Source of the DNA: JAYEIA01 sp964472505
Lineage (GTDB): Bacteria; Bacteroidota; Bacteroidia; Bacteroidales; JAADGE01
Direction of reading: 5' to 3'
DNA: 23,945 bases
NCBI GenBank assembly: GCA_964472505.1
Contig: CAYYQW010000060.1
Coordinates: 1 to 23,945, forward strand
The notes beneath the pieces are model-generated. The model was not told where the DNA came from. It ran no database searches and worked only from the letters and a program-made list of their open reading frames with translations. This document shows, one piece after another, positions 15,282-22,207 of this stretch. The position numbers and the translations under genes are program-made. Each line of letters begins with the position of its first letter. The stretch's first letter is position 1.

Positions 15282-16007
15282 GTGGACAAGAAACTTGTAA
15301 TTATACCGACCTATAATGAAATTGAAAACATAGAGGCTATTATAAAAGCCGTATTTAACTTGTCTTATGATTTTCATATTCTGATAGTAGATGACGGCTC
15401 GCCGGACGGCACGGCAGATAAAGTTAAAGAGTTGCAAAAACAATATCCGGATTCACTTTTTATAAAAGAGCGCAAAGGAAAGCTGGGTTTGGGAACGGCT
15501 TATATTTCCGGCTTTCATTGGGCCATAGAAAAGCACTATGACTATATTTTTGAAATGGATGCCGATTTCTCACACCCGCCCAAAGATTTGATAAAACTGT
15601 ATAATACTTGTGCTGAAGGCGGTGCTGATGTTTCCATCGGCTCACGCTACAAAAAAGGCATAAGCGTAGTAAACTGGCCTTTGGGCAGAATACTTATTTC
15701 CTATTTTGCCTCAAAATATGTGCGCTTTGTAACACGTATGCCCGTAAACGATACCACAGCCGGATTTGTATGCTACAAGCGTAAAGTTTTGGAAACCATA
15801 GGTATTGATAAGATTAAAATGAAAGGTTACGGTTTTCAAATAGAAATGAAATTCAGAAGTTGGAAATACGGTTACAAAATACAGGAAGTACCCATTATTT
15901 TTACCGAACGCACCGAAGGGAAATCAAAAATGAGCGGCGGAATTTTTAATGAAGCTTTTTGGGGCGTTATAAAAATGCGCTTTAATGCATCGAAGCTTTT
16001 TAAATGA
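15282..16007 (+). CDS. Polyprenol monophosphomannose synthase-like glycosyltransferase
   Basis: Transfers a sugar, usually mannose from GDP-mannose, to a polyprenyl phosphate, making a lipid-linked donor for extracytoplasmic glycosylation. Motifs: IIPTYNEIENIE, VDDGSPDGTAD, EMDADFSHPP (DxD metal site) and IGSRY, followed by VVNWPLGR and EVPIIFTERTEGKSKM, the DPM1 pattern. It is 241 residues without C-terminal membrane helices, so it is the short soluble form. The start is GTG; no ATG fits the conserved beginning DKKLVIIPTYNE. It follows the GT2 gene by 12 bp. An undecaprenyl-phosphate glucose or other hexose transferase is possible. Confidence 0.88.
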   Translation: MDKKLVIIPTYNEIENIEAIIKAVFNLSYDFHILIVDDGSPDGTADKVKELQKQYPDSLFIKERKGKLGLGTAYISGFHWAIEKHYDYIFEMDADFSHPPKDLIKLYNTCAEGGADVSIGSRYKKGISVVNWPLGRILISYFASKYVRFVTRMPVNDTTAGFVCYKRKVLETIGIDKIKMKGYGFQIEMKFRSWKYGYKIQEVPIIFTERTEGKSKMSGGIFNEAFWGVIKMRFNASKLFK

Positions 16008-16024
16008 CATATACAACAATATGG

Positions 16025-16074
16025 TGCATAAATCAACAACAAACTAAAAAGGTCAAATTGTAATGCATAAATCA
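16025..16074. promoter_or_regulatory. Direct repeats upstream of toxin-antitoxin-like pair, possible operator
   Basis: The 11-mer TGCATAAATCA occurs at 16025-16035 and 16064-16074, 39 bp apart start to start, close to four helical turns. The second copy lies just upstream of the -7 box of the UPF0175 gene. Antitoxins often bind such repeats to repress their own operon; that role here is inferred. Confidence 0.35.
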
Positions 16075-16087
16075 TAAGGAATTTCAT

Positions 16088-16095
16088 TATCTTTG
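16088..16095 (+). promoter_or_regulatory. -7 promoter box of UPF0175/DUF3368 pair
   Basis: TATCTTTG is a perfect TAnnTTTG match ending 22 bases before the UPF0175 ATG. Confidence 0.5.
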
Positions 16096-16117
16096 CAATA
16101 AAGTAAAAAATAAAGGA

Positions 16118-16366
16118 ATGATAAAAATAGAATATCCCGAATACTTAGCCAACTCACTGAGACTAAATAAAAAAGATTTTGAACATGAGATAAAAACAGG
16201 TTCATTAGTGAAACTTTACGAATTAGGCAAAGTCTCTTCCGGAGTTGCTGCAAGCGTTTTAGGACTAACGCGAATTGACTTCTTAGAACTGCTTTCGAAA
16301 TATCAAGTCTCAGTTTTTAACGCCTACGATATAAATGATTTAAACGAAGACATTGCAAATGCATAG
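16118..16366 (+). CDS. UPF0175 family antitoxin-like protein
   Basis: An 82-residue protein with the UPF0175 layout: a short N-terminal strand (MIKIEYPEYLANSL), a helical middle, a helix-turn-helix-like segment KVSSGVAASVLGLTRIDFLELL (about 38-59, where the conserved pattern is G.vS.G.AA.lLGl.r..Fl.lL) and a C-terminal ISVF-like end (VSVFNAYDINDLNEDIANA). The family is usually encoded just before a PIN-like DUF3368 protein and is taken to be a DNA-binding antitoxin. That partner follows and overlaps it by 8 bases. The frame is intact. Confidence 0.85.
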   Translation: MIKIEYPEYLANSLRLNKKDFEHEIKTGSLVKLYELGKVSSGVAASVLGLTRIDFLELLSKYQVSVFNAYDINDLNEDIANA

Positions 16367-16845
16367 AGTTGTTTCAAATACAACGCCTATAATTTCTTTG
16401 TTAAAACTAAATCGACTTGATTTATTAAAACAGCTTTATAATCAGATTTATATCCCGACAGCTGTTTATAAAGAAGTTGAAGCCGGAAAAGCGAAAAGGT
16501 TTTACACAGACTTAGCCGTAATTGATTGGATTAAAATTGTTGAAATACGAAACAAGCAAGCAAGCAGTTAAGTATTTTTTAGATATTGACTCCGGAGAAG
16601 CTGAGGCTGTTATACTGTCCACAGAATTAAACGCTGATTTAATAATACTTGATGAAAAACTTGGCCGATTTCACGCAAAACATGCTGATTTAAAAATTAC
16701 AGGAACAATTGGAATTCTGCTTAAAGCCAAAACAATAGGTTTGATAAAAGAAATAAGACCCCTGTTGAATGAATTGACAGATAAAGACGTTTGGATTAGT
16801 GAAAAACTTAAAAGAGAGATTTTAGAAAAAGCAGGCGAAAACTGA
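16359..16845 (+). pseudogene. DUF3368 PIN-like toxin, frameshifted by an extra CAAG unit
   Basis: The first part, MHRVVSNTTPIISLLKLNRL to WIKIVEIRNKQ, is the N-terminal half of a DUF3368 PIN-like RNase. The second part, AVKYFLDIDSGEAEAVIL to LKREILEKAGEN, with LIILDEKLGR and GTIGILLKAK, is the rest, in another frame. The frames change at 16553-16564, where CAAG is repeated three times. Removing one 4-base unit gives a continuous protein of 160 residues (EIRNKQAVKYF), the usual family length. As it stands, translation ends at 16569-16571, giving about 70 residues without the later acidic residues. It is either a broken toxin, a phase-variable one, or a read/assembly error. The start is the ATG overlapping the antitoxin stop; the TTG six bases earlier is less likely. 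Confidence 0.8.
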
Positions 16846-16963
16846 TTAATCTATCCGCCATTATAAATAATTATGGCTAATTTTTCGGTTATCTATAAAA
16901 AACTAAATAAGATATTTGCAGAATTAAAATAAATATAGCTTTCAAATAAGACACATTTAAACA

Positions 16964-17632
16964 ATGAACATAGCAGAAAATATTAATAAGCTAAAAGCAG
17001 AATTGCCCGAAACAGTTAACATCATCCCCATCTCTAAGCGCCAGCCGGAAGAGCGCTTACAAGAAGCTTATGATGCCGGACAAAGAATCTTTGGAGAAAA
17101 TAAAGCACAAGAGCTTCAGGAACGATTCGAAAAATTCCCCAACGATATTGAATGGCATTTTGTGGGGCATCTGCAAAGAAATAAAGTAAAATATATTGCA
17201 CCTTTTGTAAAAATGATTCATTCCGTAGATTCTTTACGCCTGCTCAGAAAAATAAACCAAGAAGCCGAAAAGAATGAGCGTAGTATTGACTGTTTGCTTC
17301 AACTGCACATTGCCGACGAAGAAAGCAAGTTTGGGCTAAGCTGCGGAAAAGCAGAAGAAATACTGCAATCGGAAGATTATAAGCAAATGCAGAATATTCG
17401 CATTATCGGATTAATGGCTATGGCCACCAATACGGATGATTCCGATAAAGTACGAAAGGAATTTAAAAGTCTGAAAACCTGTTTCGACCGTTTGAAGGAA
17501 AAATACTTTGCGGACAAAGATTATTTTAAAGAAATATCAGCCGGCATGACCAATGATTACCGGATTGCCGTAGTAGAAAGCTCTACCATGATTCGTGTGG
17601 GAAGTCTAATTTTCGGAGAAAGGCAATACTAA
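16964..17632 (+). CDS. yggS: YggS/PROSC family pyridoxal-phosphate-binding protein
   Basis: Cytosolic PLP-homeostasis protein with an alanine-racemase-like TIM barrel and no known catalysis. The PLP lysine is Lys25 in IIPISKRQPEE. RIFGENKAQEL, EWHFVGHLQRNK, SVDSL, GLMAMA and the phosphate-binding end RIAVVESSTMIRVGSLIFGER are all present. Length 222 is normal, with an N-terminus about ten residues shorter than E. coli YggS. Single gene with a bidirectional terminator 26 bp downstream. Confidence 0.95.
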   Translation: MNIAENINKLKAELPETVNIIPISKRQPEERLQEAYDAGQRIFGENKAQELQERFEKFPNDIEWHFVGHLQRNKVKYIAPFVKMIHSVDSLRLLRKINQEAEKNERSIDCLLQLHIADEESKFGLSCGKAEEILQSEDYKQMQNIRIIGLMAMATNTDDSDKVRKEFKSLKTCFDRLKEKYFADKDYFKEISAGMTNDYRIAVVESSTMIRVGSLIFGERQY

Positions 17633-17657
17633 ATTCAGAAAAGAAATCATTTTAAAT

Positions 17658-17692
17658 AAAAAAGCCTTTTGATTTGCTCAAAAGGCTTTTTT
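17658..17692. terminator. Bidirectional intrinsic terminator
   Basis: A perfect 15-bp stem: AAAAAAGCCTTTTGA (17658-17672) and TCAAAAGGCTTTTTT (17678-17692) around a 5-base loop, with T-runs on both strands. It serves yggS (+) and the barrel gene (-), which converge here. Confidence 0.85.
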
Positions 17693-17711
17693 GCTTTTAT
17701 AATCTTATGTT

Positions 17712-17969
17712 TTAGAAGCCAAAGGTATAACCTACCGAGAGTCCGAAAAACAAATTGTTTTGTTTNNNNNNNNNNNNNNNNNNNNNNNNNNNNNNNNNNN
17801 NNNNNNNNNNNNNNNNNNNNNNNNNNNNNNNNNNNNNNNNNNNNNNNNNNNNNNNNNNNNNNNNNGTCGTGTAACCCGACATTCCGTAACCCGCTTTTAC
17901 ACCTATACTTTGAGCTTGTGCACTGTATGCAAAAGCAAACGCTAATACTAAAAGAAATAATTTTTTCAT
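17712..17969 (-). CDS. Small outer-membrane beta-barrel protein, interrupted by assembly gap
   Basis: The start codes for a clear signal peptide (MKKLFLLVLAFAFAYSAQAQ) and SIGVKAGYGMSGYT, the first strand of an OmpA/porin-like barrel. The end codes for NLFFGLSVGYTFGF, a last strand with terminal Phe. In between lie 100 N, the usual placeholder for unknown length, so about 100-150 residues may be missing. The N run happens to keep the two halves in frame, which means nothing. The halves could also belong to two neighbouring paralogues. A -7 box and terminators frame the unit. Confidence 0.65.
   Translation of the reverse strand: MKKLFLLVLAFAFAYSAQAQSIGVKAGYGMSGYTXXXXXXXXXXXXXXXXXXXXXXXXXXXXXXXXXXKQNNLFFGLSVGYTFGF
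17766..17865. other. Scaffold gap of 100 N
   Basis: Exactly 100 undetermined bases, the conventional size for a join of unknown length. Distances across this point are not real. Confidence 0.98.
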
Positions 17970-17997
17970 TTGTCTGAAATTTAGTTATGTATAAGAC

Positions 17998-18005
17998 CAA
18001 AGATA
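17998..18005 (-). promoter_or_regulatory. -7 promoter box of gapped barrel gene
   Basis: The minus strand reads TATCTTTG, a perfect TAnnTTTG, ending 28 bases before the start codon. Confidence 0.5.
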
Positions 18006-18057
18006 AAAGAAATTCTTTAAATAAAAACATTAATATATCTAAAATTATAAATATAAA

Positions 18058-18083
18058 AAAGCCGCCTTCTAAAATGCGGCTTT
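18058..18083 (-). terminator. Intrinsic terminator of sigma/anti-sigma operon
   Basis: AAAGCCGC (18058-18065) pairs with GCGGCTTT (18076-18083). On the minus strand the stem is followed by a run of T. It begins 17 bases after the anti-sigma stop codon and separates the operon from the barrel gene. Confidence 0.8.
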
Positions 18084-18100
18084 AAAAATTAATTTGGGAT

Positions 18101-19174
18101 TTACCGGTTTTCTAATTCTTTGGCAGCCTGTTTACTAAATTTAGTTTTGCTCTCCGCTACTTTTTCGAAAAGCTCAATGGCTTTATCAGGATTGTTGTTG
18201 GCCTTATAAATCAATGCACGAAACCACATGGCATCGTATTGGTGCAAACCGCCATTTACCATGATTCGGTCAAAAATTTTGGCTGCGTCTTTGAGTTTGT
18301 CTGCTTTGTAAAGCTTTACGGCATTTTCATAGTCTTTTTCAATAAGCGCTGTATTATTACCCCTTTTAGAAAGAAGCTTTTTTTCTTTCGGCTCATCTCC
18401 GCCTTCCGATGACTCAAGATGCGAGCGTGTATTACCGAAAAATACGGCTTCATCTTTCTTTTCCTCACTTGTTTCCGTAGTTTCTTCGGTTTCGGCCTGT
18501 TTTTTTAGGCGTGATTGCAAATCTTTTATTGTCGGAGTTAAATCTGCTGCTTCTTCCGTAGTTTCCTCCAATTCATCAGTGGCTACAGTCGGTTCAGAGA
18601 CAGCTTCGGGTACGGTTTTATTTTCCGCTGCCAACCGCTCTTCGGATTCTGTAATTTTACTGTCTTCGTTATGACCGGTTTCTTCCGGCCTTACATCCGT
18701 ATCTTCTTCAACTTCCGTTGACTCGGCATGCTCTTCTTTTTCTTCCTCAATAACCGGTAATGTTTCATCGAAAGGCTCTTTCGCTTTTTCTGTATTTTCA
18801 ATCATTTGTTCTGCTACGGCACTGTCTTGCTTAAAATCAAAAAAACTTATTTTCAAAATGTAAGCAATTCCGAAAAGCAAAATTAAGGCAGCTGCTATTG
18901 AATAAGCGGGTTTTATTCTGTAAATAAGCGTTCTGCGCTTGGGTCGGATTCTTGCATCAACTTCTGCATTGATAAGATTAATGTATTTTCCTAATTGATC
19001 CGGATTTTTCATGTAGGATAAACCCTCCAGAGCATCGGCGCACATGGGACAGTCAGCAAGATGCTGCTCAACAATGTGCTTATCCTCGGCGGACAGCTCA
19101 TTATTGAGCCAAGCCTTCATGGTTTCCTCGGAAAGGCAGTCAGTTGTTTGAAATATTTTGTCGAATTTCTCCAT
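18101..19174 (-). CDS. Membrane anti-sigma factor with acidic linker and TPR-like tail
   Basis: The N-terminus (about 1-55) is a zinc-finger anti-sigma domain with His38, Cys42 and Cys45 (HLADCPMC) and an additional Cys13. A membrane helix follows at about 88-110 (AAALILLFGIAYIL). The outer part starts with about 160 residues very rich in Glu, Thr and Ala (about 115-270), probably disordered. The C-terminal 75 residues (YENAVKLYKADKLKDAAKIF to KAIELFEKVAESKTKFSKQAAKELEN) look like two TPR repeats. The architecture lets a periplasmic protein contact control the bound sigma factor. It begins 13 bp after the sigma gene, the normal partner arrangement. The signal sensed is unknown. Confidence 0.85.
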   Translation of the reverse strand: MEKFDKIFQTTDCLSEETMKAWLNNELSAEDKHIVEQHLADCPMCADALEGLSYMKNPDQLGKYINLINAEVDARIRPKRRTLIYRIKPAYSIAAALILLFGIAYILKISFFDFKQDSAVAEQMIENTEKAKEPFDETLPVIEEEKEEHAESTEVEEDTDVRPEETGHNEDSKITESEERLAAENKTVPEAVSEPTVATDELEETTEEAADLTPTIKDLQSRLKKQAETEETTETSEEKKDEAVFFGNTRSHLESSEGGDEPKEKKLLSKRGNNTALIEKDYENAVKLYKADKLKDAAKIFDRIMVNGGLHQYDAMWFRALIYKANNNPDKAIELFEKVAESKTKFSKQAAKELENR

Positions 19175-19187
19175 TATAGAAGCTTAA

Positions 19188-19796
19188 TTAAAGCATTAAA
19201 AGTATGAGCAAAGTAAACAAACCGGCTTCTGACAGCATATTTTTCAAATTTCGCTTTCCGTTTTGTATGTAGCTTTTAACTTCTTTAATTCCATATCCCG
19301 TAATTTCAGAAATTTCGGCATACGATTTATCTTGAAGATAAAAGAGTTCCACACAAACTTTTTGCTCGTTTTTTAAACGATTCATAGCCTTTTCCAGCTC
19401 TGTTATGCGTTTTTCTTTTTGCTCTTTTTCATTTAGATGCATTCCGTGCTCAAATTCCACAAAATTATCATATTCATTTTCATATTCCGACTGCTTTTTA
19501 TTTCTGTACTGCCGTTTTCTGTGCATCATCATGCACTCGTTTTTGGTAACGGTGTAGAGCCAGCTTTTGAAATAGCTGATTTCATGATTCAAAAGCTCAG
19601 TGAGCAGTTTTTCAAAAACCCTTGCAGATGCTTCATGGGCAAGTTCTTCATCCTTAAGGTATTTCATGGAAACTAAAAACACATAGCGCGTATAGCGCTT
19701 AAACAAGGTGCCGGGAATTTCGGTATCTTTTGTTTTTTTATAGCGCTTAATCAGCTCATCATCCGAGTACTTACTTATTTTTTGCGAAGTTTGCAA
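19188..19796 (-). CDS. ECF-type RNA polymerase sigma factor
   Basis: The 202 residues include sigma region 2 (about 28-95, with FKRYTRYVFLVSMKYLKD, ELAHEASARVFEKLL and SYFKSWLYTVTKNECM) and region 4 (about 135-190, EQKVCVELFYLQDKSYAEISEITGYGIKEVKSYIQNGKRNLK), giving the helix-turn-helix for -35 recognition. There is no region 3. The protein ends in a hydrophobic tail (LFTLLILLML), unusual for a cytosolic sigma factor but seen in some Bacteroidota ones. It is first in the operon with its anti-sigma factor and probably regulates itself. Its regulon is not evident; the barrel gene just beyond the terminator has an ordinary housekeeping -7 box. Confidence 0.88.
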   Translation of the reverse strand: MQTSQKISKYSDDELIKRYKKTKDTEIPGTLFKRYTRYVFLVSMKYLKDEELAHEASARVFEKLLTELLNHEISYFKSWLYTVTKNECMMMHRKRQYRNKKQSEYENEYDNFVEFEHGMHLNEKEQKEKRITELEKAMNRLKNEQKVCVELFYLQDKSYAEISEITGYGIKEVKSYIQNGKRNLKNMLSEAGLFTLLILLML

Positions 19797-19843
19797 AGCT
19801 TAGATAATTTTTGAAAATCGTATCACAATTTGATTGTATTACG

Positions 19844-19874
19844 CAAATGTAAAAAAAATTAATCAATAAACTAA
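19844..19874 (-). promoter_or_regulatory. Promoter of sigma/anti-sigma operon
   Basis: On the minus strand TACATTTG (19844-19851) is a perfect -7 box. At the standard 19-base spacing there is TTAG (19871-19874), a partial match to the TTTG -33 box. It lies back to back with the ubiA promoter, so the two cores share about 40 bp. Confidence 0.5.
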
Positions 19875-19881
19875 AAAAGTG

Positions 19882-19889
19882 TAGTTTTG
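19882..19889 (+). promoter_or_regulatory. -7 promoter box of ubiA, decides the start
   Basis: TAGTTTTG is a perfect TAnnTTTG. Transcription would begin near 19896, leaving only a few bases before the first in-frame ATG (19900) but about 40 before the ATG at 19936. This favours the second start. Confidence 0.55.
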
Positions 19890-19935
19890 TATATTAAGAA
19901 TGTTCATACTGATTAAAATCAAAACTTTAGATATA

Positions 19936-20802
19936 ATGATAAAAAGCTATTTATCTCTGGTCAAATTCAGTCATACCATTTTTGCCATGCCTTTTGCGCT
20001 CATCGGCTTTTTTTTGGGATTAAAAGTAAGCGGTGATATAGCGCTTAATGAAGGTTTAAGAATATTAATCCTTGTAGTTTTAGATATGATTTTTGCACGA
20101 AATGCAGCCATGGCTTTTAATCGTTATATCGACAGAAAAATAGATGCCCGCAACCCGCGTACGGCCATACGCGAAGTGCCTTCCAAAATTATAAGTGCCA
20201 AAGCTGCGCTTATATTTGTGATAATAAATTCACTACTATTCTTGCTTGCCACTTATTTTATCAATCCTTTGGTGTTTTACTTAGCTCCAATTGCCTTATT
20301 CGTAGTATTGGGCTACAGTTATACAAAACGTTTTACTTGGCTTTGCCATTTCTTTTTGGGTTTGGGTTTATCTTTAGCACCTATCGGTGCATATTTGTCG
20401 GTAACCGGGGAATTTGCTTTGCCGCCGGTTCTGCTCTCTCTGACCGTGCTTTTCTGGACTGCCGGTTTCGATATCATTTATGCTTTACAAGATACCGAAT
20501 TTGATAAAAAATATGCGCTTAAATCCGTTCCGGTGCTTCTCGGCAAGTCTCGAGCCTTGCGTTTATCGGAAGTTTTACACATGGTATCTGCTGCTTTTAT
20601 TGTGTGGGCCGGAATTGTTGCATCCGAGCAATTCGGTATTTGGTACTGGGCCGGTGCATTCTTTTTCGGAAGTTCTCTGATCTATCAACATCTGATTGTG
20701 AAGCCTAATGATTTGAGCCGTGTCAATTTAGCTTTTTTTACACTAAACGGAATTGCCAGTCTGGTTTTTGCCGTTTTTTCGGTTACGGGGCTATATTTCT
20801 AA
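19936..20802 (+). CDS. ubiA: UbiA family prenyltransferase (4-hydroxybenzoate polyprenyltransferase-like)
   Basis: Integral membrane enzyme joining a polyprenyl diphosphate to an aromatic or similar acceptor. Both Asp-rich motifs are intact: NRYIDRKIDARNPRTAIR (62-79) and DIIYALQDTEFDKKYALKSVP (179-199), which bind diphosphate through Mg2+. About eight to nine helices. An upstream in-frame ATG at 19900 would add 12 residues (MFILIKIKTLDI), but relatives begin like MIKSYLSLVKFSHTIFAMPF and the promoter position agrees, so 19936 is used, giving 288 residues. In Bacteroidota, which use menaquinone, this branch's substrate is uncertain. No quinone genes lie alongside. It converges on the MATE gene with 19 bp between stops. 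Confidence 0.88.
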   Translation: MIKSYLSLVKFSHTIFAMPFALIGFFLGLKVSGDIALNEGLRILILVVLDMIFARNAAMAFNRYIDRKIDARNPRTAIREVPSKIISAKAALIFVIINSLLFLLATYFINPLVFYLAPIALFVVLGYSYTKRFTWLCHFFLGLGLSLAPIGAYLSVTGEFALPPVLLSLTVLFWTAGFDIIYALQDTEFDKKYALKSVPVLLGKSRALRLSEVLHMVSAAFIVWAGIVASEQFGIWYWAGAFFFGSSLIYQHLIVKPNDLSRVNLAFFTLNGIASLVFAVFSVTGLYF

Positions 20803-20821
20803 CTAAAGTTACAGCCATTTT

Positions 20822-22207
20822 CTAAATAACGGCTTTTCGCTTCCAGCGTCCGCCGAGATAATAGCCTAAAGCTAATGCCAGTCCAACAATCCAGGCAAGC
20901 GGGATGGCATACCAGATTCCGGTTTCATCATAAATTCTTGATAAATAATACGAAAAAGGAATACGGATAAGCCAGAGCGACAACAAAGAAATAAACATGG
21001 GAATAAGTGTATCGCCGGCACCTCTAAATACTCCCAAAAGCGTAAACATCAAACTGAAAATCACATAAAAAGCTCCGACAATTCTTAGGTACTCTGCACC
21101 GATGCGAATAACTTCTTCATCCGGTGTAAAAACGCCCATAATATATTTACCGGCAAAAATTACAACAGCTCCGATAACGATTGAAATAACCGATGACATA
21201 CTCATAGTGGAAAGCATGCCTTTGCGAATGCGAGAGGTTTTTCCGGCGCCCATATTTTGGCCTGTAAAGGAAGTAAGTGCCTGAGCTAAATTCATGGCCG
21301 GCATGGCAGCAAAAGATCCGATTCGTGTTGCAACCGAATAAGCAGCAATCACAGCCGTACCGAAACCGCTTACAATGGAAAGAACAGCTGTAATACCGAA
21401 TGCAACAAACATTTGCTGCAAACCGGTGGGCAAACCTATGCGTACGCTTTTCATGAAAATATCTTTATCAAAAGTCATTTTCAGAAAATTAATATTAACT
21501 AAAGGAATATTACGATTAATGTAAATGACTGCCGTAATGAATGCACCGGCTTGCGAAATAATGGTTGCAATGGCAACGCCTTCCACACCCATACCAAAAA
21601 TCAATACAAATACAAGATCTAAGACGATATTCGTAACTGTTGAAATAATCAAAAAATACAGAGGTGTTTTTGAATCACCCATGCTGCGCAGTAAAGAAGC
21701 CGTTCCGTTGTAGCCGAAAGCCACCACTACGCCTCCGAGGGTATAGCTTAAATAAAGCTTAGCTTCAGGAATTACTTCAGGAGGTAATTGTATTAAGCTG
21801 AGAATGTCGTCAATAAAAATAAGACCGATGGCCGTTACGATAATTGAAGCAAAAAAAAGCAAAATAAACAATGTGTCTGAAGCTTTCTGAACCATCTCAT
21901 ATTTTTTGGCTCCGAAAAACTGTGAAATTACTATTCCGGCGCCCGAGCCTAAACCGATGACCAAAGAGATCAGCGCAAAAAATACCGGAAAAGAAGCTCC
22001 GACTGCCGAAAGGGCTTCTTTTCCGATATAATTTCCTACCACTATGCTGTCCACCACATTGTACAATTGTTGAAAAACATTGCCTATAAGCATGGGCAAT
22101 GCAAAATTCAAAATCAATCGTCCTTCTTTTCCGTCGGTCAGGTCTCTTACGCCCAAGTGTGTTCTTTTTTTAAAATTATATAATTTATCTGATTGGAGAT
22201 AATTCAA
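20822..22207 (-). CDS. MATE family efflux transporter
   Basis: Twelve-helix cation-driven multidrug and toxin extrusion protein of 461 residues. Family marks are LPMLIGNVFQQLYNVVDSIVVGNYIG (about 38-63), SAVGASFPVFF, GQNMGAGK (about 317-324) at the start of the second half, and LGVFRGAGDT. The ATG used here gives an N-terminus of about 20 extra residues and overlaps the end of tnaA by 23 bases. A TTG at 22154-22156 (giving LGVRDLTDGKEGRL) would remove the overlap. In either case the genes are probably co-transcribed. Substrate unknown; export of an indole-related or other aromatic compound is suggested only by the tnaA neighbour. Confidence 0.88.
   Translation of the reverse strand: MNYLQSDKLYNFKKRTHLGVRDLTDGKEGRLILNFALPMLIGNVFQQLYNVVDSIVVGNYIGKEALSAVGASFPVFFALISLVIGLGSGAGIVISQFFGAKKYEMVQKASDTLFILLFFASIIVTAIGLIFIDDILSLIQLPPEVIPEAKLYLSYTLGGVVVAFGYNGTASLLRSMGDSKTPLYFLIISTVTNIVLDLVFVLIFGMGVEGVAIATIISQAGAFITAVIYINRNIPLVNINFLKMTFDKDIFMKSVRIGLPTGLQQMFVAFGITAVLSIVSGFGTAVIAAYSVATRIGSFAAMPAMNLAQALTSFTGQNMGAGKTSRIRKGMLSTMSMSSVISIVIGAVVIFAGKYIMGVFTPDEEVIRIGAEYLRIVGAFYVIFSLMFTLLGVFRGAGDTLIPMFISLLSLWLIRIPFSYYLSRIYDETGIWYAIPLAWIVGLALALGYYLGGRWKRKAVI

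Noticed and set aside
16353..16358. TTG at 16353 as the start of the DUF3368 gene
   Set aside because: The ATG at 16359 gives the conserved beginning HRVVSNTTP and a normal small overlap with the antitoxin stop.
17669..17977. Plus-strand frames running through the N gap
   Set aside because: They exist only because N was read as open. The minus-strand signal peptide and barrel end are far better supported.
19900..19935. The upstream ATG of ubiA as the true start
   Set aside because: It lies only about 4 bases after the expected transcription start, and the extra 12 residues are not like family N-termini.
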